Below are positions 53,221 through 62,512 of a stretch of DNA of 64,000 bases, one piece after another. The position numbers and the translations under genes were made by a program. The DNA lies in the NCBI GenBank assembly GCA_964623815.1, contig CAZUVR010000001.1, forward strand, positions 123,099 through 187,098. The letters run 5' to 3'. The notes under the pieces are model-generated. The model was given only the letters and a program-made list of their open reading frames with translations. It was not told the origin of the DNA and made no database searches. The stretch comes from Chroococcopsis sp964623815. GTDB lineage: Bacteria; Cyanobacteriota; Cyanobacteriia; Cyanobacteriales; Microcystaceae. Position 1 is the stretch's first letter. The number at the start of each line of letters is the position of its first letter.

Positions 53221-54372
53221 ATGCACATCGCTTGGTTAGGTAAGAAAAGCCCTTTTTGCGGTAATGTGACTTACGGCAGGGAAGTAACCAATTCTCTGCT
53301 CGATCGCAATTATCAAGTCAGTTTTCTCCATTTCGCCTCTGAAGATACGAACCCCGATAATTGGCCCGAGTGCCCCGAAGTATTCCTTCCCTATATTTAT
53401 CGATCGCAGGCTTACATACTTCCTACTTTAAAATCGAGTAAGGTACTGGTAGAGGCACTGAAAGAATTAAAACCCGATTTAGTTCACGCTTCCTTAACCC
53501 TGTCTCCCTTGGATTTCCGTTTACCAGAAATTTGTGAGGCCCTAAATATACCGTTGGTGGCTACCTTTCATCCTCCTTTCGATAGCAAAATGAGGAATTT
53601 CAAATCCAGCACCCAATTACTTACCTATCAACTACACGCCCCTTTTCTGGCTAATTACGATAAAGTAATTATTTTCTCTACCGCCCAAAGAGATTTATTA
53701 GTAAAATTAGGCGTGCCGAGTAATAAATTAGCCGTCATCCCCAACGGAGTCGATACTGATAAATATTCTCCCGGCTCGTCTCCGGTGAAAAATTATTACA
53801 AAGCCGAGAGACTCTTCGTTTATTTAGGGCGTATCGCCACGGAAAAAAACGTCGAGGCACTGCTTAAAGCGTGGAAATATTCTAATTTGGGTGAAGGTAG
53901 TAAGTTGTTAATCGTCGGTAACGGGCCCCTCACTTCTTCTTTACAACCTTTTTACGGCGCAGAATATAATATACTCTGGTTGGGAAGCATAGCAGATGAG
54001 CAAAAGAGAATCGATATTTTGCGCGGATCCGATGCCTTTATCCTACCTTCTCTAGTGGAAGGGTTATCGATTTCCCTATTAGAAGCCATGGCCTGCGGCA
54101 CCGCGTGCGTCGCCACCGATGCTGGGGCTGACGGGGAAGTATTGGAGGGGGCGGGCATTGTTCTCAACACCCAAGGCGTGACGACTCAGTTAAAGACTCT
54201 CTTACCGGTTTTGCGGGATCATCCCGAACTTACTGATATACTGGGTAAGAAAGCCCGGGAAAGAGCCTTAGAAAAGTATACTCTTTCTGAGAATATTAAT
54301 CAGTTAGAGGTAGTTTATCAAGAGGTTCTAGCGAACAAGCGTTATCCTTTAACTGGCTATCATTATCGTTGA
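53221..54372 (+). CDS. dgdA: GT4 glycosyltransferase, DGDG synthase-like (DgdA/KtrE)
   Basis: 383 aa, GT-B fold. Donor-binding region: PNGVDTDKYSPG, LGRIATEKNVEALLKAW, and the EX7E-like EGLSISLLEAMACGTACVATD. Position decides the name: the stop is 4 bp ahead of a ktrB gene, as with slr1508-slr1509 of Synechocystis, where slr1508 (dgdA/ktrE) makes digalactosyldiacylglycerol and is needed for Ktr potassium uptake. The alternative is an unrelated lipid or polysaccharide glycosyltransferase. Membrane-associated. Confidence 0.82.
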   Translation: MHIAWLGKKSPFCGNVTYGREVTNSLLDRNYQVSFLHFASEDTNPDNWPECPEVFLPYIYRSQAYILPTLKSSKVLVEALKELKPDLVHASLTLSPLDFRLPEICEALNIPLVATFHPPFDSKMRNFKSSTQLLTYQLHAPFLANYDKVIIFSTAQRDLLVKLGVPSNKLAVIPNGVDTDKYSPGSSPVKNYYKAERLFVYLGRIATEKNVEALLKAWKYSNLGEGSKLLIVGNGPLTSSLQPFYGAEYNILWLGSIADEQKRIDILRGSDAFILPSLVEGLSISLLEAMACGTACVATDAGADGEVLEGAGIVLNTQGVTTQLKTLLPVLRDHPELTDILGKKARERALEKYTLSENINQLEVVYQEVLANKRYPLTGYHYR

Positions 54373-54376
54373 AAAT

Positions 54377-55711
54377 ATGACTATTTCTAGGACGATTTGT
54401 TTGGGGTTTATAGCAGTCATACTTATCGGGACTTTATTACTGGCTCTGCCTTTTTCCACCGTAAACCCTCAACCCGATAATCTTTTAGTAGCCCTGTTTA
54501 CTTCTACTTCTGCGGTATGCGTGACAGGTTTATCGGTAGTTGACCCCGGTACTTATTTTACTTTCTGGGGTCAGTTATTTATCGCTCTGTTAGCCCAGAT
54601 TGGCGGTTTGGGTTATATGACAGTGACTACTTTTTTGATGTTGTTAATAGGTAGGAAGTTCGATTTTAGTCAGAAATTAGCGATTCAGGAATCTTTTGAT
54701 CGGCCCTTCCTCCAGGGTAGCCAGAGCTTAATTAAATCTATTCTGGCGACTACGTTGATTTTTGAGTTCACAGCGGTTATCTTCATGTATCCGGTTTTCG
54801 CTCAGAAATATAACCCCATCTACGCCCTCTGGCTGGCTATATTTCACAGTGTTAGTGCATGGAATAACGCGGGCTTTAGTTTATTTAAAGATAATTTAAT
54901 AGGTTATCAATCGTCGATCGTTATTACTTTAACTATTACGGGATTGATTATTTTTGGGGGCATAGGTTATCAAGTAATCATCGAATTTTATGCCTGGCTT
55001 AATGAAAGATTCCGGTATAAAAGACAAGGATTTCTCTTTTCTCTCAATTTTAAAGTTGTCGTCAGCACGACCATTGTTTTATTGATACTGGGTACTTTAG
55101 CTTTTCTCTACACCGAAGCTAAAAATCCCGATACTTTAGCCGACTTATCTTTTAAGAATAAACTATTAACGGCCTGGATGCAGTCGGTAACGACTAGAAC
55201 CGCAGGATTTAACAGTATAGATATTGGTAAAATGTCAGTCGAGGGACTACTATTCACGATCGCTTTAATGTTTATCGGTGCTAGTCCTAGCGGAACTGGA
55301 GGGGGTATTAAAACCACTACTTTTAGAATTTTGATGATTTGTACTCGTTCGGTGTTAAGAGGACAAGAAGAAGTAATCCTTTACAATCGTAAAGTACCTT
55401 TAAATTTAATTCTCAAGGCCGTTGCTGTTTTATTTGGTTCTGCCTTAACCGTTATAATTTATACTTTAATAATTTCTTTTTTGGAAACTGACTTTAAAAT
55501 GATTGAATTATTTTTTGAAGTAGTTTCCGCTTTCGGTACTGTAGGATTATCGATGGGAATTACTGCCAATTTATCGGCGCTGTCTAAATTAGTAATTATT
55601 CTCACGATGTATACTGGTCGGGTTGGGGTTATATTATTAATGGCCGCCATAGTCGGTGATCCTAAACCTAGCGTAATTAATTACCCTGAAGAAAACTTAT
55701 TAGTAGGCTAA
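54377..55711 (+). CDS. ktrB: Potassium uptake protein KtrB (TrkH family)
   Basis: 444-aa channel-like membrane protein with four TM-P-loop-TM repeats. Selectivity-filter regions are visible, for example TSAVCVTGLSVVDPGTYF and WNNAGFSLF, TRTAGFNSID and FGTVGLSMGIT. Conducts K+ (with Na+ coupling in Synechocystis) under control of KtrA. 4 bp after dgdA and 13 bp before ktrA. Confidence 0.94.
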   Translation: MTISRTICLGFIAVILIGTLLLALPFSTVNPQPDNLLVALFTSTSAVCVTGLSVVDPGTYFTFWGQLFIALLAQIGGLGYMTVTTFLMLLIGRKFDFSQKLAIQESFDRPFLQGSQSLIKSILATTLIFEFTAVIFMYPVFAQKYNPIYALWLAIFHSVSAWNNAGFSLFKDNLIGYQSSIVITLTITGLIIFGGIGYQVIIEFYAWLNERFRYKRQGFLFSLNFKVVVSTTIVLLILGTLAFLYTEAKNPDTLADLSFKNKLLTAWMQSVTTRTAGFNSIDIGKMSVEGLLFTIALMFIGASPSGTGGGIKTTTFRILMICTRSVLRGQEEVILYNRKVPLNLILKAVAVLFGSALTVIIYTLIISFLETDFKMIELFFEVVSAFGTVGLSMGITANLSALSKLVIILTMYTGRVGVILLMAAIVGDPKPSVINYPEENLLVG

Positions 55712-55724
55712 TAAAATTAAACCC

Positions 55725-56414
55725 ATGCAAACTTTTAAATTCCTCAATAATATTCGTTCTAATAATCGCCAATTTGCCGTCATCGGGTTGGGACGTTTCG
55801 GACGTGCCGTTTGTGAAGTATTACAGAAGCAAGGTTATCAGGTATTAGGCACAGATATTGATGAAGGTTTAGTAGCTCAGGCATTAACAGAAAAAATAGT
55901 TGTTAATGCGGTTCAACTAGATTCTACCAAACCCAACGCTTTAAAAGAGGCAGGCATATTTGAAATCGATACGGTTATCGTGGCTATCGGTAAGTATGTA
56001 GAAGAAAGCATCGTCACTACTTTAAACGTTAAGGAGGCTGGCGTTAGTTACGTTGCGGCAAAGGCTTCTACAGAAATTCACGGTAAACTATTAAAGAAAG
56101 TCGGTGCCGATTTAGTAGTATACCCAGAATATGACGCGGGTTGTGAGTTAGCCAATCGTTTAACGAAACCCTCTATTTTAGAGAGATTAGATCTAGACCC
56201 AGAACATAGTATCGTAGAATTAACCGTACCTGAAGTTTTTCACGGTAAGACGCTGGCGGAGTTAGAAATCAGGAATAAATACGGTTTAAATATCGTCGCC
56301 GTCGGCAATCCTGCTAAGTTTAAAATTAACCCCGACCCTCAAGAAAGATTATATAAGGGTTCGGCGATGGTGGTAATCGGTTCTAATAAGGATATTCAGC
56401 GTTTACCCTTATGA
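55725..56414 (+). CDS. ktrA: Potassium uptake regulatory subunit KtrA
   Basis: 229 aa with an RCK_N domain (FAVIGLGRFGRAVCEVL then Asp at the end of the second strand, LGTDIDE) and an RCK_C domain (about 135-220). It forms a cytosolic ring that gates KtrB with ATP or nucleotide binding. Linked to ktrB here, unlike in Synechocystis where ktrA (sll0493) is separate. The stop overlaps the yjbQ-type ATG as ATGA. Confidence 0.93.
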   Translation: MQTFKFLNNIRSNNRQFAVIGLGRFGRAVCEVLQKQGYQVLGTDIDEGLVAQALTEKIVVNAVQLDSTKPNALKEAGIFEIDTVIVAIGKYVEESIVTTLNVKEAGVSYVAAKASTEIHGKLLKKVGADLVVYPEYDAGCELANRLTKPSILERLDLDPEHSIVELTVPEVFHGKTLAELEIRNKYGLNIVAVGNPAKFKINPDPQERLYKGSAMVVIGSNKDIQRLPL

Positions 56415-56830
56415 AGCAGTATCAGAAAGTTCTACAGGTGAAGACCAATCCTAAGGGATTTGTCCGGATTACTTCTCAGATAGAGGGAGCGGTACGGGAT
56501 TCGGGAATCGTTACGGGTTTGTGTACTTTATTTCTCCGGCATACTTCCGCCTCTTTAATTATTCAGGAAAACGCCGATCCTGATGTGTTGACGGATTTAG
56601 CTAATTTTTTCGCTAAATTAGTACCGGAAGACGCGAGCCAATATTACCATACTACCGAAGGGCCCGACGATATGCCCGCCCATATCCGATCTGTTTTAAC
56701 CCACACTTCCGAGCAAATCCCCATATCTAGCGGTAGATTGGTATTAGGTACTTGGCAGGGTGTCTATGTGTGGGAACATAGACAATGGAATCATCAAAGA
56801 GAAATCGTCGTTCATATTTTTGGAGTTTAA
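56411..56830 (+). CDS. YjbQ family protein (UPF0047)
   Basis: 139 aa. The signature RHTSASLIIQENADPDV and YYHTTEGPDDMPAHIRS identify YjbQ, a small trimeric protein with secondary thiamine-phosphate synthase activity in some members. Overlaps ktrA by 4 bp and is followed by ridA after 3 bp. Confidence 0.9.
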   Translation: MKQYQKVLQVKTNPKGFVRITSQIEGAVRDSGIVTGLCTLFLRHTSASLIIQENADPDVLTDLANFFAKLVPEDASQYYHTTEGPDDMPAHIRSVLTHTSEQIPISSGRLVLGTWQGVYVWEHRQWNHQREIVVHIFGV

Positions 56831-56833
56831 CTC

Positions 56834-57226
56834 GTGACCAACGCTAAAGTTATCCGCACCGATAAAGCGCCCGCGCCGGTAGGCCCCTATAATCAAGCCA
56901 TCCTAGCCAAGGGAGAATTTCTGTTCGTGGCCGGGCAAATCCCTCTCCATCCCACTACCGGGGAAATTGTAGGAGGAGATGATATTGCCGTCCAAACTAA
57001 GCAGGTAATGGCTAATATAGAGGCTATCTTAACCTCTGCGGGGGCGAGTTGGGCTAATGTGGTAAAAACAGGTGTGTTTCTCTCCGACTTGAAAAATTTC
57101 GCGGCGATGAATGAAGTTTACGGGCAGTATTTCCCCTCAGAAACGGCACCCGCTCGGGCTTGTGTCGAGGTTTCTCGTCTGCCAAAAGATGTGCTGGTAG
57201 AGATCGAGTGTATTGCTGTAATATAA
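56834..57226 (+). CDS. ridA: RidA family enamine/imine deaminase
   Basis: 130 aa, GTG start at 56834. Conserved GPYNQAILAKGEFLFVAGQI, ETAPARACVEV with the catalytic Arg, and VEIECIAVI at the end. RidA hydrolyses reactive 2-aminoacrylate-type intermediates from PLP enzymes. Last gene of the dgdA-ktrB-ktrA-yjbQ-ridA run; the mix of K+ uptake and metabolite repair is probably a shared mRNA only. Confidence 0.93.
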   Translation: MTNAKVIRTDKAPAPVGPYNQAILAKGEFLFVAGQIPLHPTTGEIVGGDDIAVQTKQVMANIEAILTSAGASWANVVKTGVFLSDLKNFAAMNEVYGQYFPSETAPARACVEVSRLPKDVLVEIECIAVI

Positions 57227-57328
57227 GTTTCTATCTACTAATCGATTTCGATATTATTAGCGGGATATATAGCGATCAGAAATGAGTTGAGAGAAAAGAG
57301 GAGTGTGCTATATGTAGATATTAACGCT

Positions 57329-57763
57329 TTATTCAATAGCGATTATGTCGTCACGGAGCATGACGCTGGTGGATTTGATTACAGCGTAAACAGTTTTTTT
57401 CACCTTCAAGCCTAAATTCTCCGCCGAAGCCGTACTGATGACCGAGGTTATTTCTATATCAGGAGCTATTTCGATAAAGACTTCCGTATCTATGGGGCCC
57501 ATAACCATACGGGTAATTTTGCCCTTAAGAATGTTACGAGCGCTCAACTTCATCGGTTTTATGTTGCTATCTTCTGTAAAAATAGTCACCTCGGGCGATT
57601 TTAGAGGAGTATCTGAGTCTGGGGGGAATTCCGGCAGGGAGCGCACTAATTGCCGCAGGATTTCCGTTTTCGTTCTCTGGCTGAGATGGCAATATTTTTC
57701 AAGAATTTGTCTCTCTTCTTCTGAAGATTGGAAAGTAATCCATCCCTGTTCTTTTCTCGGCAT
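57329..57763 (-). CDS. TOBE/Mop-domain protein with N-terminal RHH-like region
   Basis: 144 aa. Residues about 75-140 form a Mop/TOBE domain (LSARNILKGKITRMVMGPID, then VISTASAENLGLKVKK and VYAVIKSTSVML), which binds molybdate or tungstate. The N-terminal 55 residues (GWITFQSSEEERQILEKYC; RTKTEILRQLVRSL) look like a ribbon-helix-helix or similar DNA-binding element. A molybdate-responsive regulator or storage protein is likely. No molybdate transporter or cofactor gene is adjacent. Confidence 0.8.
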   Translation of the reverse strand: MPRKEQGWITFQSSEEERQILEKYCHLSQRTKTEILRQLVRSLPEFPPDSDTPLKSPEVTIFTEDSNIKPMKLSARNILKGKITRMVMGPIDTEVFIEIAPDIEITSVISTASAENLGLKVKKTVYAVIKSTSVMLRDDIIAIE

Positions 57764-58157
57764 ACTCGATAACCAAAAAAATTGGTATTGCTAGTCTAAG
57801 CCTATTGTAGCTTACGGCGAATCTTTCTAATCTCGTAGATTTCTATAGGGAGTCGATGTCAACGAGCTAGACTTTCAAGACGATCGATATACTCTTAGAA
57901 GAAATCATACTAAATCCTGTTTTCAAAAACTACTTTAGCAATCAGAAGTACTCATTTGTGATCGCTAAATAATCCAGTAAATCAACAGTAACGGTAAATA
58001 ATATCGCTCCGCACAAGAGCTGGTAGTAGAGGCATCGATTCCCTCAAACCAGGCGATGGGTCTACTCGCCCGATATTGGGGATAAACTAGAGGCGGTTTA
58101 CTTTTTGGCAAGTTTTTATGTTACAAATAACTAAAGAATGATAGGGTGAAATAGTCT
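57764..58157. other. Intergenic region with a dispersed repeat, no gene
   Basis: 394 bp. It holds the copy of a dispersed repeat at 57907-57936. Only a few very short frames are present (for example six codons from ATG at 58119), none with a plausible ribosome site. Promoter elements of aas are probably here. Confidence 0.6.
57907..57936 (+). repeat. Dispersed repeat, ACTAAATCCTGTTTTC type
   Basis: ATACTAAATCCTGTTTTCAA then AAACTACTTT. The reverse complement of 10539-10570 gives the same unit with a few substitutions (TATACTAAATCCTGTTCTC then AAAGGCTACTTAT). Both copies are intergenic. Confidence 0.7.
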
Positions 58158-60074
58158 ATGACCGCTCTCGTTAAATACGCTCAGATTCAGTCCTTACCCG
58201 AAATTTGGTCGGTAACAGCTCAGAAATTCGGGGATTTAACAGCATTGCACGACCCTCATAGTAAACCCGAAGTAATTATCACTTATCAACAGCTCTACCG
58301 ACAGTTAACTCAATTCGCCTGCGGGTTACAAACTTTAGGAGTACAACCGAGAGAGAAAATCGCCATCTTCGCCGATAATAGCCCTCGATGGTTCATCGCC
58401 GATCAAGGTTCGATAATGGCCGGAGCCACAAACGCAGTACGCTCCGCCCTTGCCGATAAAGACGAATTACTATACATTCTCAGCGATAGCGACAGTGAGA
58501 GCCTAATAGTCGAAAACATCAAAACCCTCAAGAAACTCCAACCGCAAATAGATAATATCCCCCTTAAATTCATCATTCTCCTCAGCAATGAAGAGTGGAA
58601 CGAAGCGAGTTCGGTAAAAATCCTCAACTTTACTCAACTGATAGAGATAGGCAAGGGACAAACATTAAAACCGCCAGGATTGACCATCGACGATATAGCC
58701 ACCCTAATATATACATCGGGAACGACTGGGCAACCGAAGGGGGTGATGTTAAGTCATAGGAATTTACTCCATCAGGTGAGAAATCTAGACGCTATCTTAC
58801 AACCAGACCCAGGCGATCGAGTTTTAAGTATACTCCCCTCCTGGCACTCCTACGAACGCAGCGCCGAATACTTCCTATTATCCCAGGGATGCCATCAAAT
58901 CTACACCAGTATCCGCACCTTCAAAAACGACTTAAAACAATTCAAACCTCATCACATGGTAGGAGTGCCCCGCCTGTGGGAATCGCTCTATGAAGCTATA
59001 GAAAAACAATTGCGGGAGCAACCCCCCAATAAGCAAAAACTCGTCAACTTCTTGTTGACAAATTCACGCAAATATGTATTAGCCAAACGTATCGCCGACA
59101 ACCTGAGTTTAGAACATTTCCACGTCTCGGGTGCCGAAAGATTGAAAGCTAGATTGAAAGCGATCGCATTAATGCCACTTCACGCCCTAGCCGACAAATT
59201 GGTTTACGCGCAGATCCGGAAAGCAACCGGCGGTAATATCAAAACCCTCGTTAGCGGGGGTGGCTCCCTGGCGGAGTATCTAGACACCTTCTATGAAATT
59301 GTAGGAATTCCCCTACTGGTGGGATACGGCTTAACGGAAACTTCCCCCGTCACCAACGCCCGCACTTTCAGCAGGAATTTACGCGGCTCCTCTGGGCGGC
59401 CGATTCCAGAAACGGAAATTCGTATAGTTGACCCCGAAAAGAGAGAAACCTTACCCCGGGGAGAAAAAGGACTGGTTTTAATTCGCGGTACTCAAGTGAT
59501 GGAGGGATATTATAAAAAACCCTCAGCTACTGCTAAAGCCATAGACTCTGAAGGCTGGTTTGACAGCGGTGATTTAGGTTGGCTAACGCCGATGAATGAT
59601 CTGGTCTTGACCGGCAGGGCTAAAGATACCATAGTTTTAAGTAATGGGGAGAATATCGAACCGCAACCGATCGAAGATGCTTGTTTGCGTAGCCCTTTCA
59701 TCTCCCAAATCATGTTAGTAGGGCAGGATCAAAAAGCTTTAGGAGCCTTGATTGTACCCAACCCGGATAAATTGAAGGAATGGGCGGATAGTAAAAAAAT
59801 TCCCCTTTCGATTCCCAGCCCCGAGGCGAGCAGGGAACAAATACTTAGGAGTGATTTGTATAGCCAACCCGTACAAGACTTGTATAAACAAGAATTAAAT
59901 CGGGAGGTGAAAAATAGACCGGGATATAGGGCCGATGACCAGATCAAAAGCTTCGAGTTTATCTTAGAGCCTTTCTCTCTCGATAATGGCATGATGACTC
60001 AAACATTAAAAATAAAACGTCCTGTAGTAACGGAACATTATCGCGCTATGATTAACGAGATGTTTAACAGATAG
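58158..60074 (+). CDS. aas: Acyl-ACP synthetase (AMP-forming, long-chain acyl ligase)
   Basis: 638 aa with the ATP/AMP-binding P-loop YTSGTTGQPKGVMLSHRN and YGLTETSP, GWFDSGDLG, and K in the C-terminal domain. The N terminus (ALHDPHSKPEVIITYQQL, then FADNSPRWFIADQG) closely resembles the cyanobacterial acyl-ACP synthetase slr1609 as I recall it. It reactivates free fatty acids, attaching them to ACP (or CoA) for membrane lipids. 12 bp ahead of the YlqD-type gene. Confidence 0.88.
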   Translation: MTALVKYAQIQSLPEIWSVTAQKFGDLTALHDPHSKPEVIITYQQLYRQLTQFACGLQTLGVQPREKIAIFADNSPRWFIADQGSIMAGATNAVRSALADKDELLYILSDSDSESLIVENIKTLKKLQPQIDNIPLKFIILLSNEEWNEASSVKILNFTQLIEIGKGQTLKPPGLTIDDIATLIYTSGTTGQPKGVMLSHRNLLHQVRNLDAILQPDPGDRVLSILPSWHSYERSAEYFLLSQGCHQIYTSIRTFKNDLKQFKPHHMVGVPRLWESLYEAIEKQLREQPPNKQKLVNFLLTNSRKYVLAKRIADNLSLEHFHVSGAERLKARLKAIALMPLHALADKLVYAQIRKATGGNIKTLVSGGGSLAEYLDTFYEIVGIPLLVGYGLTETSPVTNARTFSRNLRGSSGRPIPETEIRIVDPEKRETLPRGEKGLVLIRGTQVMEGYYKKPSATAKAIDSEGWFDSGDLGWLTPMNDLVLTGRAKDTIVLSNGENIEPQPIEDACLRSPFISQIMLVGQDQKALGALIVPNPDKLKEWADSKKIPLSIPSPEASREQILRSDLYSQPVQDLYKQELNREVKNRPGYRADDQIKSFEFILEPFSLDNGMMTQTLKIKRPVVTEHYRAMINEMFNR

Positions 60075-60086
60075 TCAACAAAATTT

Positions 60087-60536
60087 ATGGATGAGACAAA
60101 AGCAAGTTTATTATTAAAAAGACCGGTGACAGTGAAAGTTATTGTTACTACCCGTTGGAAAGACGAAGTACAGCAACAACTACAAGCACAACTCGGCAAT
60201 TTAGATGCGCAGATGCAACAGTTAGAAATGCAGGGACAGAGAGCGATCGCGGAAATTCAAAAACAGAGTATTATCCCCATGTCTCCTCAAGTTTCCCAAC
60301 AGGTTGAAAACATTCAATCTCAGGTCAACGAGAAGAAAAGTGAAATTCTCGAACAAAAAAATCAATTCTTACAACAACTACAACAAGTTCAGTTACTCGA
60401 GCTGAATCAAGAAGTAGTACAAGCTCAACTAGAAAGCTTTTTCAAAATAGAAAAAGGGGATAATCTAGTAGAGAAAATGAATGTGGAAATAGTTCTTAGG
60501 GACGGAATTATTGAAGATATACGTGGAAAAATCTAA
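60087..60536 (+). CDS. YlqD family protein
   Basis: 149 aa. An N-terminal strand region (LLLKRPVTVKVIVTTRWKDE), a long glutamine-rich coiled coil in the middle and a final strand VEIVLRDGIIEDIRG. This is the YlqD pattern; the role is not known. No membrane segment. Directly after aas and probably in the same mRNA. Confidence 0.82.
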   Translation: MDETKASLLLKRPVTVKVIVTTRWKDEVQQQLQAQLGNLDAQMQQLEMQGQRAIAEIQKQSIIPMSPQVSQQVENIQSQVNEKKSEILEQKNQFLQQLQQVQLLELNQEVVQAQLESFFKIEKGDNLVEKMNVEIVLRDGIIEDIRGKI

Positions 60537-60545
60537 TTAAGAATC

Positions 60546-60573
60546 AGGACAATAAAAACTATTTTATTGTCCT
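60546..60573. terminator. Bidirectional terminator between ylqD-type gene and cysC
   Basis: AGGACAATAAAA (60546-60557), loop ACTA, TTTTATTGTCCT (60562-60573): a perfect 12-bp stem in the 59 bp between convergent genes. Both strands have an A+T-rich flank. Confidence 0.75.
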
Positions 60574-60595
60574 AAAATTATTCTGAGATATAGAT

Positions 60596-61144
60596 TTAAG
60601 AAACTATCGCGGGCGCTGAGATATAGCCCAATCTGGATAATGTATCCCAAACTTTAGCCAGACTGTCATCGATGGTTTCTAAATCAGTACGACATTCTAC
60701 CTCGGGATTTAAAGGAGGTTCATAGGGGTCATCGATACCGGTAAAAGATTTTATCTCTCCGGCGCGAGCTTTTTTATACAATCCTTTCACATCTCTGTCT
60801 TCGCATACGGTTAGAGGAGCGTTAACAAAAACTTCGACGAAATTGCCGATTCTCTCTCTCACTTCGTCGCGGATTTCCCGATAGGGGGAGATGGCGGAAA
60901 CGAGAACGATCACGTTATGACGGGTGAGGAGATTAGCGACGAAACCGATACGACGAATATTTTCATCTCTATCGGCCTTACTGAAACCCAAACCTTTAGT
61001 GAGATTGGTACGGACAACATCACCGTCTAACACTTCAATATCATAGCCTTCATCAATAAGTTTCTGCTTTAAAGCTTCCGTGATGGTGGTTTTGCCAGCG
61101 CCACTCAAACCAGTTAACCAAACAGTTACGCCACGTTGTTTCAT
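60596..61144 (-). CDS. cysC: Adenylylsulfate kinase
   Basis: 182 aa. Walker A GLSGAGKT at residues 12-19, then DGDVVRTNL and GFSKADRDENIRR are the APS kinase signature. It phosphorylates adenosine 5'-phosphosulfate to PAPS in sulfate assimilation. Cytosolic. Single gene converging on ylqD across the terminator at 60546-60573. Confidence 0.95.
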   Translation of the reverse strand: MKQRGVTVWLTGLSGAGKTTITEALKQKLIDEGYDIEVLDGDVVRTNLTKGLGFSKADRDENIRRIGFVANLLTRHNVIVLVSAISPYREIRDEVRERIGNFVEVFVNAPLTVCEDRDVKGLYKKARAGEIKSFTGIDDPYEPPLNPEVECRTDLETIDDSLAKVWDTLSRLGYISAPAIVS

Positions 61145-61283
61145 GCTAGTTAGATAAACATACTAATTAATCTTGATCAGCCTATCATAAATAGGGCGGG
61201 AATCGGCAGTCGGGAGTCGGGAGTAGGCTAAAGAAGTCCCGTAATTTGAGAGAATAAAAAAAAAGACTACGAAGACAAATCCT

Positions 61284-62507
61284 ATGCCAACCTTGGAAAC
61301 CCCCTCGAAGGGGCAGGCTCAAGCCCCCGAATTTGATACTACTATCAAAAGAAGAAAGACCCGTCCGGTAAAAGTAGGAGATATAACCATTGGCGGCGGT
61401 TATCCCGTAGTAGTGCAATCGATGATCAATGAAGACACCCTTGATATAGATGGCTCGGTAGCGGGCATCAGAAGATTACACGAAGTGGGGTGTGAAATAG
61501 TGCGCGTCACCGTGCCGAGTATGGCCCACGCTAAAGCCTTAGCCGACATACAAGAAAAGCTACTGAAAACCTATAAACCTGTTCCCTTAGTGGCGGACGT
61601 ACATCACAACGGTATGAAAATCGCCCTAGAAGTAGCTAAACACATAGATAAAGTCAGGATTAATCCTGGGTTGTACGTATTCGAGAAACCGAAAAGCGAT
61701 CGCACTGAATACAGCGATAGTGAATTCCAAGAAATCGGCGAGAAAATCCGCGACACATTAGAGCCTTTGGTAGTATCTTTAAGAGACCAGGGAAAAGCCA
61801 TGAGAATCGGTGTCAATCACGGTTCTTTAGCGGAGAGAATGTTATTCACCTATGGCGATACCCCCGAGGGTATGGTCGAATCGGCCCTGGAATTCATCCG
61901 TATCTGTGAATCCTTAGATTTTTATAATCTCGTAGTATCTTTAAAAGCCTCCCGCGTACCCGTCATGTTAGCCGCCTATAGATTGATGGCGAAGCGGATG
62001 GATGAATTGGGTATGGACTACCCCTTACATTTAGGTGTTACCGAAGCGGGAGACGGTGAGTATGGCAGAATTAAATCTACAGCCGGAATCGCTACCCTAT
62101 TAGCCGACGGCATCGGGGATACAATCCGCGTCTCCCTCACCGAAGCCCCAGAGAAAGAGATTCCCGTATGTTACAGCATCCTTCAGGCTTTAGGATTGAG
62201 AAAAACTATGGTTGAATACGTCGCCTGTCCTTCCTGCGGGCGCACTCTTTTCAATTTAGAAGAAGTATTACACAAAGTCAGGGAAGCTACCAAACACCTG
62301 ACGGGCTTAGATATTGCCGTGATGGGATGTATTGTTAACGGCCCTGGCGAAATGGCTGATGCCGATTATGGTTATGTGGGGAAACAAGCCGGTTATATAT
62401 CTCTCTATCGCGGCAGGGAAGAAATCAAACGTGTCCCCGAAGATGAGGGAGTCGCGGAATTGATCAACCTCATCAAAGCTGACGGGCGTTGGGTTGATCC
62501 TTTATAA
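61284..62507 (+). CDS. ispG: (E)-4-hydroxy-3-methylbut-2-enyl-diphosphate synthase
   Basis: 407 aa, the bacterial two-domain form. [4Fe-4S] cysteines: ACPSCGRT (two) and MGCIVNGPGEMADADYGYVG (one). TIM-barrel opening residues include VKVGDITIGGGYPVVVQSM. Sixth step of the MEP pathway for isoprenoids (carotenoids, chlorophyll tails, quinones); in cyanobacteria electrons come from ferredoxin. It converges on petJ. Confidence 0.97.
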   Translation: MPTLETPSKGQAQAPEFDTTIKRRKTRPVKVGDITIGGGYPVVVQSMINEDTLDIDGSVAGIRRLHEVGCEIVRVTVPSMAHAKALADIQEKLLKTYKPVPLVADVHHNGMKIALEVAKHIDKVRINPGLYVFEKPKSDRTEYSDSEFQEIGEKIRDTLEPLVVSLRDQGKAMRIGVNHGSLAERMLFTYGDTPEGMVESALEFIRICESLDFYNLVVSLKASRVPVMLAAYRLMAKRMDELGMDYPLHLGVTEAGDGEYGRIKSTAGIATLLADGIGDTIRVSLTEAPEKEIPVCYSILQALGLRKTMVEYVACPSCGRTLFNLEEVLHKVREATKHLTGLDIAVMGCIVNGPGEMADADYGYVGKQAGYISLYRGREEIKRVPEDEGVAELINLIKADGRWVDPL

Positions 62508-62512
62508 ATTGC

